A DNA stretch of 9,477 bases from UBA12151 sp964600645 (GCA_964600645.1 CAZRJL010000035.1:1-9477); one strand, 5' to 3'; shown: positions 1 through 4,635, counted from the first letter of the stretch. Notes: generated by a model from the sequence alone, not told the origin. Numbers and translations: made by a program.

Positions 1-437
1 AAATCGAGAAGATGAAAAAAGACGCTGAAGCGCATGCGGAAGAGGATAAGAAAAAGAAAGAAAACGTCGAAGCGAAAAATATGGCGGACACTTTGGTTTT
101 CACTACGGAAAAAGCTTTGCGTGAAGCCGGAGATAAAATCAGCGCGGACAAGAAAAAGCCGGTTGAAGAAAAAATCGAAGCCCTCAAGAAGATTAAAGAC
201 GGCGACGATATTGAAGCTATCAAAAAAGCCACCGAAGAACTTTCAACTGAAGCGCAAAAGATTGGGGAAGAACTCTACAAGGCAACCCAACCGGAACAGC
301 CGGCTCAGGGAGGAGCTGAAACCGCCTCTTCGGCGGACAAGGGCGAAGCAAAGGAAGCAGAAACCGAACCGACAGACGACCCCAAGTCATCCACGGATGA
401 CGGGGCAAGCAAGAAGGATGAAGATAAAAAGGAATAA
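1..437 (+). CDS. dnaK: Chaperone DnaK (Hsp70), C-terminal part, 5' truncated by window edge
   Basis: The reading frame enters at base 3 (Ile-Glu-Lys-Met...) and ends with TAA at 435-437; the ATG at 12 is internal. The visible 144 residues begin with IEKMKKDAEAHAEEDKKKKE, then VEAKNMADTLVFTTEKAL. This is the helical lid of the Hsp70 substrate-binding domain, the segment that closes over bound unfolded peptides in the cytoplasm. The nucleotide-binding domain and beta-sandwich lie upstream of the window. The last ~50 residues are a low-complexity, acidic and Lys-rich tail (GGAETASSADKGEAKEAETE, then many D/E/K), longer than the usual short disordered DnaK tail and without a clear EEVD-like end. 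A strong terminator follows 17 bases after the stop, so dnaK ends its transcription unit here. Identification is firm from the lid motifs. Confidence 0.95.
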   Translation, partial: IEKMKKDAEAHAEEDKKKKENVEAKNMADTLVFTTEKALREAGDKISADKKKPVEEKIEALKKIKDGDDIEAIKKATEELSTEAQKIGEELYKATQPEQPAQGGAETASSADKGEAKEAETEPTDDPKSSTDDGASKKDEDKKE

Positions 438-453
438 CAAGCTGAAAAAAAAG

Positions 454-480
454 AGCGAGGCACTTAGCCTCGCTTTTTTT
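454..480 (+). terminator. Intrinsic terminator of dnaK
   Basis: A perfect 8-bp stem AGCGAGGC (454-461) and GCCTCGCT (467-474) encloses the loop ACTTA, and a T tract runs to 480. An A tract at 445-452 precedes the stem, so it could also act in the opposite direction. The T tract abuts the extended -10 of the next gene at 480-490, so one unit ends exactly where the next begins. Confidence 0.93.
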
Positions 481-490
481 GTGGTAAAAT
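480..490 (+). promoter_or_regulatory. Extended -10 promoter of the four-helix gene, leaderless
   Basis: TGTGG-TAAAAT, with the -10 hexamer at 485-490 and TGG just before it. No convincing -35 is seen; the spacer lies in the terminator. The ATG at 497 begins six bases after the hexamer, where transcription would be expected to start, and no Shine-Dalgarno sequence precedes it. The mRNA is therefore probably leaderless. Confidence 0.6.
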
Positions 491-496
491 AGAAGT

Positions 497-1114
497 ATGA
501 CAAATATGACCAATAAGACAAATGGCGATGCAAATTCGTCTTATGAGTCCGATTCGTCCAGTATAGATGGGTTGCTTTTTAAGCATGGAGGCTATCGCAA
601 GTTGCAATCTTATCAAATGGCGACCTTGGTCTATGACTTGACGGTGGAATTTTGTAAAAAATTTATTGATCGTACCTATGGAATGAACCGAACTCATGAC
701 CAGATGGTGCAGGCCGCGAGAAGCGGTAGACAAAATATTGCCGAGGGAAGTCAGGCATCGGGAACTTCCAAAAAAACGGAAATGAAATTGACCAGCGTAG
801 CGCGAGCCAGTCTGGAAGAACTTCTAATTGATTATGAGGATTTTTTAAGACAAGGAAGAATGATAATTTGGGATAAAAATGATCCAAAAGCAAAAGCGGT
901 TCGCAATTTGGCATACAGTGCGGATAGGTCTTATATGACTTATGAGACATATTTGGAAAATTCAGAATTGGCCGCTAACGCTTTGATCTGCCTCATTCAT
1001 CAAACGAATTATCTTCTCGACCGCCAACTCAAAAAGTTGAGTGAAGAATTTTTGGACCAAGGCGGTTTCACGGAGAGGTTGTATAATAAAAGGCAGGAGT
1101 ACAGGAGGAAGTAG
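497..1114 (+). CDS. Four-helix-bundle suffix domain protein (S23/IVS-related family)
   Basis: This 205-residue protein belongs to the four-helix-bundle family related to proteins encoded in 23S rRNA intervening sequences, in the subgroup carrying a conserved C-terminal 'suffix'. Residues 1-24 are a low-complexity leader (MTNMTNKTN...) rich in Ser, Asn and Asp. The core starts at about residue 29 with KHGGYRKLQSYQMATLVYD, followed by RSGRQNIAEGSQASGTSKKTEMKL (74-97), the family's most conserved stretch. Helices follow around SLEELLIDYEDFL (105-117) and SYMTYETYLENSELAANAL (145-163). The suffix is LLDRQLKKLSEEFLDQGGFTERLY (173-196). The function of the family is unknown; a nucleic-acid-binding or recombination-associated role is speculative. 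The start at 497 is six bases after a -10 hexamer with no RBS, fitting leaderless expression. A remnant of a second copy of its suffix lies at 2460-2543. Confidence 0.85.
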   Translation: MTNMTNKTNGDANSSYESDSSSIDGLLFKHGGYRKLQSYQMATLVYDLTVEFCKKFIDRTYGMNRTHDQMVQAARSGRQNIAEGSQASGTSKKTEMKLTSVARASLEELLIDYEDFLRQGRMIIWDKNDPKAKAVRNLAYSADRSYMTYETYLENSELAANALICLIHQTNYLLDRQLKKLSEEFLDQGGFTERLYNKRQEYRRK

Positions 1115-1140
1115 AAGAAAAATCACCCAAAACCAACCCT

Positions 1141-1182
1141 CACCCAAACGAAAAAATCTGCGGAAGCGGGCGGGGTGTGGTA
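1141..1182 (+). repeat. 42-nt direct repeat, copy 1 (promoter-bearing)
   Basis: From CACCCAAAC to the GGTA of the -10 region this matches positions 1933-1974 with only two differences (C/A at 1149 and G/A at 1160). It contains an A6 run, GCGGGCGGGGTG, and the TGTGGTA start of an extended -10. The ends are weakly complementary (CACCC against GGGTG). Confidence 0.85.
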
Positions 1183-1186
1183 GGAT
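1176..1186 (+). promoter_or_regulatory. Extended -10 promoter for the PgeF-like gene
   Basis: TGTGG-TAGGAT, with the hexamer at 1181-1186 at the 3' edge of the 42-nt repeat. No -35 is visible. Predicted transcription start is near 1193, giving a leader of about 34 nt that carries the Shine-Dalgarno GAGAGGA (1213-1219), seven bases before the ATG at 1227. Confidence 0.5.
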
Positions 1187-1226
1187 CATTCTATAAACAT
1201 CAAAAAGTTTTTGAGAGGAAATAACT

Positions 1227-1925
1227 ATGAATAATTTTTTTGAAAAACATCCAGAAATTTATGCTGTGCTTTCTGAAAAAGAAGACGGCTCAATGAAGAT
1301 ATTGAGAGATGGAAGGAATGAGGGAAATCGAAACGATTTTTTTGATAGGATCGAAGTTGATCCCGATAGCATCGTAAGCGCAGACCTGGCAAATGGAAAT
1401 GGCGTAGCCGTAGTTGATGATGCTGGGAAAAGAATTATTGAAAAAACTGACGGCTTAGTGACAAAAAACAAAGAAATAGCTCTTGCTATAACAGTGGCGG
1501 ATTGTATTCCGGTTTTCTTTTTTGAACCGGAAAAAAATATAATCGCTATCGCCCATGCCGGTTGGCGGGGGATAGTTGGCAGGATCGTTCCCAAAACGAT
1601 TGAAAAAATGAAAGAGCTTGGAGGCGATGCTCAAAAGCTGAAAGTGGCCCTGGGTCCGGGAATAAACGTTTGCCACTTTGAAATAAAAGAAGATGTGTTG
1701 GGAGAGTTCGATGAATATGAGGAATTTATCATAAAAAAAGAATCTAAAATATTCGTAGATCTAAAAGGGATAATAATAAAGCAGTTTGAGAGTGGCGGGG
1801 TGGCGGCTGGCAATATTGAGAATGACAATGAGTGTACATATGAAAGTGAAAAATATTTCTCTTATCGACGCGACAAGACCGAGGTTATCGAGGCCATGAT
1901 TGCGATAATAGGTTTCAAGAACTAA
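1227..1925 (+). CDS. PgeF/YlmD-type laccase-domain protein (peptidoglycan editing factor family), divergent
   Basis: This 232-residue protein is close to the normal family length. Recognisable blocks are KTDGLVTK (73-80), ITVADCIPVFFF (88-99), AIAHAGWRGIVG (107-118), LGPGINVCHFEI (142-153) and KYFSYRRDK (209-217). These match the Cu-oxidase_4/DUF152 family, which includes PgeF. That enzyme corrects misincorporation of L-Ser for L-Ala in UDP-MurNAc precursors; relatives were reported as polyphenol oxidases or purine nucleoside phosphorylases. Metal-ligand candidates Cys93 (ADC) and His110 (AHAGWRG) are present. The block where the family normally has Q-V-H-G reads ADLANGNGV (52-60), so the first ligand His appears to be missing. 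The N-terminal R-x-GG-S type motif is also weak. It starts with a Shine-Dalgarno GAGAGGA seven bases upstream. Family assignment is strong; the exact activity is uncertain because of the missing ligand. Confidence 0.85.
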   Translation: MNNFFEKHPEIYAVLSEKEDGSMKILRDGRNEGNRNDFFDRIEVDPDSIVSADLANGNGVAVVDDAGKRIIEKTDGLVTKNKEIALAITVADCIPVFFFEPEKNIIAIAHAGWRGIVGRIVPKTIEKMKELGGDAQKLKVALGPGINVCHFEIKEDVLGEFDEYEEFIIKKESKIFVDLKGIIIKQFESGGVAAGNIENDNECTYESEKYFSYRRDKTEVIEAMIAIIGFKN

Positions 1926-1932
1926 TAACTCC

Positions 1933-1974
1933 CACCCAAAAGAAAAAATCTACGGAAGCGGGCGGGGTGTGGTA
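1933..1974 (+). repeat. 42-nt direct repeat, copy 2 (promoter-bearing)
   Basis: Second copy of the element at 1141-1182, with 40 of 42 positions identical. It begins eight bases after the stop of the PgeF-like gene and again ends in TGTGGTA. Here the CCCACCC at 1931-1937 and GGGGTGTGG at 1964-1972 form a slightly better terminal dyad than in copy 1. Confidence 0.85.
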
Positions 1975-1978
1975 AAAT
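1968..1978 (+). promoter_or_regulatory. Extended -10 promoter of the YecM-like gene, leaderless
   Basis: TGTGG-TAAAAT, identical to the element at 480-490, with the hexamer at 1973-1978. The ATG at 1985 again lies six bases after the hexamer, so the expected start of transcription coincides with the start codon. There is no Shine-Dalgarno sequence. Confidence 0.6.
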
Positions 1979-1984
1979 AAAAAT

Positions 1985-2476
1985 ATGGAAATTGAATCAA
2001 TCATCGGAGATTATAAAACTTTTTTGGATGGGGTTTTTGAAAATTTGAAAACCGCTGGTTTTGATTTGAGTGAATTTGCGGAATTGGATCATATTGCCTA
2101 TCGAACAGAATCTATTGAAAGATATGAAGAGATAAAAAATGAATTGCTTGATTTCTCGGAGTCGCACGATGACAAAGTTTTTAATGGTAGGAGGATTTTG
2201 GTTTGTCGATTAAAAAAACCGCTAATTTATAAAAACCTCTCAATTGCTGGACTTGAAGTGTTAGCGCCTAAAGAAAATAATAAATTCAAAGATGGATTGG
2301 AACACGCTGAGTTTGTTATTAAAATAGCACTTCCGGAATTCCGTGAAAAGCATAATAGCGTTGATTTCAATCTAGACGCGTATGGTCGGGAAGAAAACCG
2401 CGAGTTGAGTGTCGGAGTTGGAAGCTGCGTAGCCAAGTTTCACGAGCAGAGCTTGTTAGAGATTAGAAGAATATAA
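1985..2476 (+). CDS. YecM-like VOC-fold putative metal-binding protein
   Basis: This 163-residue protein resembles the YecM family (vicinal oxygen chelate fold), somewhat shorter than E. coli YecM (about 190 residues). An N-terminal helix (FLDGVFENLKTAGFD) is followed by the conserved LDHIAYRT with His36. Next come NGRRILVCRLKKPL (67-80), LEVLAPKE (90-97), GLEHAEFVI with His107 (104-112), and near the end VAKFHEQSLLEI (149-160) with a further conserved His153. In the family such His and Glu residues are proposed metal ligands; the substrate is unknown. The gene probably starts leaderless at 1985, behind the promoter in repeat copy 2. Its last six codons overlap in another frame with a remnant of a four-helix-bundle suffix (2460-2543), suggesting DNA was joined right at its 3' end. 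The family call is from motif order and seems good. Confidence 0.75.
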   Translation: MEIESIIGDYKTFLDGVFENLKTAGFDLSEFAELDHIAYRTESIERYEEIKNELLDFSESHDDKVFNGRRILVCRLKKPLIYKNLSIAGLEVLAPKENNKFKDGLEHAEFVIKIALPEFREKHNSVDFNLDAYGREENRELSVGVGSCVAKFHEQSLLEIRRI

Positions 2477-2543
2477 CCAACAAGGCGGGTTTACTGAGAG
2501 GTTGTATAATCAAAGAAAAAACTTGCGTAGTAGAAATTATTGA
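2460..2543 (+). pseudogene. Remnant: C-terminal suffix of a second four-helix-bundle protein
   Basis: Read from 2460 this frame gives RLEEYNQQGGFTERLYNQRK and then seven more residues to TGA at 2541-2543. It matches the suffix of the gene at 497-1114 (LSEEFLDQGGFTERLYNKRQ), and the DNA is also alike: the AAGGCGG...GAGAGGTTGTATAAT stretch at 2482-2510 matches 1059-1087 with only a few changes. A TAG at 2457-2459 blocks the frame upstream, and no four-helix core precedes it; the YecM-like gene does. It is a gene fragment without a start codon. A cryptic short peptide is less likely. Confidence 0.7.
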
Positions 2544-2561
2544 AAAAAAGCTTCGGAGTTT

Positions 2562-2577
2562 GAATTCGGGGGAATTC
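2562..2577. repeat. GAATTC-GGGG-GAATTC dyad
   Basis: A perfect 6-bp inverted repeat separated by GGGG, which also reads as a direct repeat of GAATTCGGG. It lies nine bases upstream of the -35 at 2586. No T tract follows, so it is not an obvious terminator. It could be an upstream regulatory site or chance. Confidence 0.35.
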
Positions 2578-2585
2578 GGGTTGTT

Positions 2586-2614
2586 TTGACAATTCTAGTT
2601 TTTTATACTAGGAT
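2586..2614 (+). promoter_or_regulatory. Sigma-70-type promoter for the interrupted membrane-protein gene
   Basis: TTGACA (2586-2591), a 17-bp spacer, then TAGGAT (2609-2614). The -35 is consensus and the spacing ideal. Transcription would start near 2621, exactly where the hairpin at 2621-2644 begins. Confidence 0.75.
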
Positions 2615-2620
2615 AATTTG

Positions 2621-2644
2621 ATTATTGGGAATTGTCCCATTAAT
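2621..2644 (+). promoter_or_regulatory. 5'-terminal leader hairpin
   Basis: ATTATTGGGA (2621-2630) and TCCCATTAAT (2635-2644) pair at nine of ten positions around an ATTG tetraloop. It would sit at the very 5' end of the transcript from the promoter at 2586-2614, so it may protect the mRNA or control translation. There is no T tract, so it is not a terminator. Confidence 0.5.
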
Positions 2645-2693
2645 CGCTTTAAAGGTTGAAGTTGGACTATCATAAAAATGCGGAGGAAGGAAT

Positions 2694-3191
2694 ATGAAGA
2701 TGATAGTGGGAATTTTGTTTTTTGTAGTATGGTTAGTTCCGGCAATTTGACTGCCCTATCAATTTAACAAGAATTGTGAGGGATATTTGAAACTTGCTGG
2801 GGATGCGCCATCAATTCAGAGAGCCGATGAATTTTTAGGAAAGGCTCTTGATTATATGGAAAAAGAAAACCTCACGCAAGGAAATTCAGCACTGATTTTT
2901 CCAACACCAACGTCTAATGTTGGCATTTGGTATCAGCAGATCAAGGGTGCTAAGGAGACCACAGAAAACATTTTGGCGAGGGAGAAGGAGAGCCCAGTCG
3001 CGGTGTCTCAGTTGGAACGGGACAATGCATTGATGAAGATCCGCGAGGTGCTTCTGGATAACTCATCAAATGGTACGGTAGTCACAGCCCCGAATCTAAT
3101 AAGTTGGTTTCCGATGCAATGGCTGATGGCTCTTTGGGGAGTTTTTTCACTGATACTATGCTTGTTCGGTTTACTGGATAATAATCGTTAG
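2694..3191 (+). pseudogene. Two-TM small membrane protein gene with an in-frame TGA (2748-2750)
   Basis: A strong Shine-Dalgarno (GGAGGAAGG, 2682-2690) precedes ATG 2694. Translation gives MKMIVGILFFVVWLVPAI and then TGA at codon 19; the same frame continues (LPYQFNKNCEGYLKLAGDA...) to TAG at 3189-3191, 166 codons including the stop. The first 18 residues look like the start of a TM helix or uncleaved signal anchor. The extracytoplasmic part includes NCEGYLKLAGDA, FLGKALDYMEKENLTQGNSA, NVGIWYQQIKGA and LERDNALMKIREVLLD. A second TM follows near the C-terminus (MQWLMALWGVFSLILCLFGL). This pattern (Cys-x-GYLK, KAL-Y-EKNNLT, GxWYxxLK, LxKxxVLMKLRExLLD, closing TM) recalls a family of uncharacterised bacterial membrane proteins; I recognise it from memory only. 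The TGA is one base from a Trp codon. It could be a recent nonsense mutation, assembly error or programmed readthrough. Downstream TTG 2787 could allow reinitiation but would lose TM1. Confidence 0.7.
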
Positions 3192-3212
3192 ATCTGAGCA
3201 GGCTCTGATTGA

Positions 3213-3225
3213 TGCGCAATGCGCA
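3213..3225. repeat. TGCGCA-A-TGCGCA palindrome
   Basis: Two copies of the self-complementary hexamer TGCGCA separated by one A, between the stop at 3191 and the terminator at 3230. It could add a small structure upstream of the terminator. No function is evident. Confidence 0.3.
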
Positions 3226-3229
3226 GACA

Positions 3230-3261
3230 AGCGGGTACTCAACTGAGGATCCGCTTTTTTT
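3230..3261 (+). terminator. Intrinsic terminator after the interrupted membrane-protein gene
   Basis: AGCGGGT (3230-3236) pairs with ATCCGCT (3249-3255), with one G-U pair. An A/G mismatch follows, then CTC/GAG, and an AACT loop. T's continue to 3261. It ends the transcript 40-70 bases after the stop codon at 3191. Confidence 0.85.
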
Positions 3262-3298
3262 ATTCTTCTAAACTGTGTATAACTTGGGCGTGAAGTAC

Positions 3299-3327
3299 TT
3301 GACAACATTTTGATTTCCTGCTAGAAA
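3299..3327 (+). promoter_or_regulatory. Sigma-70-type promoter upstream of the secreted Thr/Gly-rich gene
   Basis: TTGACA (3299-3304), 17-bp spacer, TAGAAA (3322-3327) with the extended TGC (3319-3321). Predicted start is near 3334, giving a leader of about 95 nt containing the hairpin at 3375-3395. A second TTGACA at 3348-3353 lacks a good -10 at normal spacing. Confidence 0.65.
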
Positions 3328-3374
3328 TGAAAATTGAATGAAGTTGTTTGACAATTTGTTATTAGTTTAGTTAG

Positions 3375-3395
3375 GCGTAGAGGTGTTCTCTGCGC
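3375..3395 (+). promoter_or_regulatory. Shared leader hairpin, copy 1
   Basis: GCGTAGAG (3375-3382) pairs with CTCTGCGC (3388-3395), including one U-G pair, around a GTGTT loop. The right arm and most of the loop are identical to the hairpin at 4615-4635, while the left arm differs at two positions and still pairs through G-U wobbles. An A-rich stretch and a Shine-Dalgarno GGAG (3416-3419) follow before ATG 3429. Confidence 0.7.
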
Positions 3396-3428
3396 TGAAA
3401 AATAAAAAAAAGAAAGGAGATCAGTGAA

Positions 3429-4325
3429 ATGAAGAAGAGCATTGTTGTATTATCTTTGACAGTCGGGTTGTTGTTGCCAGTGTCCGTTTTTGCTCAACAG
3501 AATGGAGGTGGCGGACATGATACCACTGCCACGGCAGACGCGGTTGCGGTTGGAACTGCTATCAACGCCCCAACTACAACTACAACCACAATCATGACAA
3601 CGACAGTTGATCCCACGATTCAGGCGGGTGCGGGGGTCGAGATTAGTGACGATAGCGTCACCAATACGAAAGTCAGCAACACTGGCTACCGGCAGATTCC
3701 GATGGGGGGGATTCCGGGATTGCCGGATGCTCTGCAGAATTTTAGCCCGTTGAAATACGGGAATGTTCCAGCATGGAACGATCTTCCACCGTTGCCCAAC
3801 TGTGTGTGGGTTCCTACCGGAAAAAAATCCAAAACGCCATATGCGCATATTTGGAAATCCGAGATTTACAACAGTTATCCTCGTACCTCGGCAGTGAGGG
3901 TTGTTGGATCCGGAGAGGGACACGGGGAAATCCTCCGTGAGATTATCGTTGTTCTGAATCCAGATCAAGCATCGCCGGATGCTCGAAGAATAGGCCAAAA
4001 CGAGGCCATGGATCTGGGCGGCAATTTGGTGGAGATGGTGTTAGTTTCGTCAATCCAGCGACCGAAGTCCGAGCAGAAGTCCATCGGATTTGGCGGCGGT
4101 GGCGGCGGTGTTATCGGCGGTGGTGAGAAGGCCGTTTTAAATGCCACTGGTGGTACGAATATGGGCTCAGTCACGCTGGAAGTAGAAAGCAAGATGTACG
4201 CTCAGATGAGAATCTACAGAAATGGGGAGCCACAAGCGACCTCTTCTGTTGTTTCAACCCCGACCACCAGTAAAGTTGATGAGTCGGATTCAAAGATTGA
4301 GCAAAAGTGGAAGGCGATGCATTGA
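3429..4325 (+). CDS. Secreted Thr/Gly-rich protein of unknown function
   Basis: This 298-residue protein has a clear signal peptide: MKKSIVVLSLTVGLLLPVSVFA, with probable cleavage after Ala22 (VFA-QQ). The mature part starts with a Gly run (26-29) and a Thr-rich segment (TTTTTTIMTTT, 49-59) encoded by ACN repeats. A globular-looking middle follows (GYRQIPMGGIPGLPDALQNF, 87-105; PNCVWVPTGKK, 123-133; REIIVVLNPDQ, 170-180). A Gly-rich stretch (GFGGGGGGVIGGG, 220-232) precedes VTLEVESKMYAQMRIYRNGE (248-267) and a Ser/Thr-rich charged tail. I do not recognise a family; it is exported and may be cell-surface or extracellular. It ends in TGA immediately followed by TAA (4323-4328). SD GGAG lies nine bases before the ATG. 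Base composition is richer in G+C than the genes at 8041 onward. It shares a leader hairpin with the secreted gene at 4688, suggesting common control. Confidence 0.75.
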   Translation: MKKSIVVLSLTVGLLLPVSVFAQQNGGGGHDTTATADAVAVGTAINAPTTTTTTIMTTTVDPTIQAGAGVEISDDSVTNTKVSNTGYRQIPMGGIPGLPDALQNFSPLKYGNVPAWNDLPPLPNCVWVPTGKKSKTPYAHIWKSEIYNSYPRTSAVRVVGSGEGHGEILREIIVVLNPDQASPDARRIGQNEAMDLGGNLVEMVLVSSIQRPKSEQKSIGFGGGGGGVIGGGEKAVLNATGGTNMGSVTLEVESKMYAQMRIYRNGEPQATSSVVSTPTTSKVDESDSKIEQKWKAMH

Positions 4326-4362
4326 TAATGTCTCGCCGTATGTAATATCACCTGAAAAAAAT

Positions 4363-4384
4363 GGGCAAGCTTTCGGGTTTGTCC
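4363..4384 (+). promoter_or_regulatory. Hairpin before the small lipoprotein gene
   Basis: GGGCAAGC (4363-4370) pairs with GTTTGTCC (4377-4384), with two G-U pairs, around TTTCGG. It ends five bases before the Shine-Dalgarno GGAGG (4390-4394). No T tract follows, so it may be an mRNA processing or translation-control element rather than a terminator. Confidence 0.4.
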
Positions 4385-4399
4385 TAAATGGAGGATAAT

Positions 4400-4522
4400 A
4401 TGAAAAAAATTATTGCTGTCTTATTTTTGTTATTATTGGTTGGATGCGCTCAGCATTCAATCAGTACGCTTGAAATGAAACCGATCGTTCAGGTTTCACA
4501 GCAGGCGGAAGTGAAAAAATAA
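4400..4522 (+). CDS. Small lipoprotein, 40 residues
   Basis: The translation is MKKIIAVLFLLLLVGCAQHS followed by 20 residues ending in a Lys pair. It is a type II signal peptide: two Lys, a Leu-rich hydrophobic core and the lipobox LVGC with Cys16 as the lipidation site. The mature peptide is only about 25 residues (CAQHSISTLEMKPIVQVSQQ and a short tail). A good Shine-Dalgarno (GGAGG, 4390-4394) lies five bases upstream of the ATG, and the stop is TAA. The gene lies between two secreted-protein genes, in the same direction, 74 bases after the first, and could be co-transcribed with it. Resemblance to very short lysis-type or entericidin-like lipoproteins is only superficial; I assign no function. 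Confidence 0.75.
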   Translation: MKKIIAVLFLLLLVGCAQHSISTLEMKPIVQVSQQAEVKK

Positions 4523-4529
4523 CGGAAAT

Positions 4530-4564
4530 ATTAATCTTTTGTAAAGTAAAATTATAAGATTAAT
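4530..4564. repeat. 9-bp inverted repeat between lipoprotein and next promoter
   Basis: ATTAATCTT (4530-4538) and AAGATTAAT (4556-4564) are perfect inverted copies separated by 17 bases. The site starts eight bases after the lipoprotein stop and 14 bases before the -35 at 4579. Being A+T-rich with no T tract, it is a candidate operator or weak terminator. Confidence 0.4.
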
Positions 4565-4578
4565 TAAGAAGGAGGTGA

Positions 4579-4605
4579 TTGACACTTTTTTTTCTGAAGT
4601 AAAAT
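4579..4605 (+). promoter_or_regulatory. Probable promoter of the small secreted Ala/Gly/Ser-rich gene
   Basis: TTGACA (4579-4584) and TAAAAT (4600-4605), with a short 15-bp spacer; TG at 4595-4596 may compensate. Predicted transcription start is near 4612, placing the hairpin at 4615-4635 at the 5' end of the RNA. Confidence 0.5.
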
Positions 4606-4614
4606 GAAGAAACG

Positions 4615-4635
4615 GCGCGGAGATGTTCTCTGCGC
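4615..4635 (+). promoter_or_regulatory. Shared leader hairpin, copy 2
   Basis: GCGCGGAG (4615-4622) pairs with CTCTGCGC (4628-4635) around an ATGTT loop, including one G-U pair. It parallels the hairpin at 3375-3395: same right arm, same TGTT loop core and wobble-compatible changes in the left arm. It is followed by an A-rich stretch and the translation-start hairpin at 4656-4674. Confidence 0.7.

Noticed and set aside
497..570. MTNMTNKTN start as a coding microsatellite of special function
   Set aside because: Low-complexity Asn/Thr/Ser leaders are common before the core of this family; the segment is short and gives no further signal.
2748..2750. Genetic code 25 (UGA = Gly) or UGA = Trp for the whole organism
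   Set aside because: The PBP and other long genes encode many Gly and Trp residues with no internal TGA, and the YgjP-like gene ends at TGA in the expected place.
2678..2767. 29-codon frame starting at ATG 2678 that passes the TGA in another frame
   Set aside because: Its product has no recognisable feature and it overlaps the SD of ATG 2694; the 2694 frame has the SD at proper spacing, a TM-like start and continuity with the downstream protein.
3450..4192. Long minus-strand frames opposite the secreted Thr/Gly-rich gene
   Set aside because: They are low-complexity mirror images of Thr, Gly and Pro codons, lack RBSs, and the plus-strand gene has a signal peptide and SD.
4569..4580. AAGGAGGTGATT as a minus-strand 16S rRNA 3' end
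   Set aside because: Only about 12 bases match and the adjoining sequence is not 16S-like; an SD-like match is simpler.
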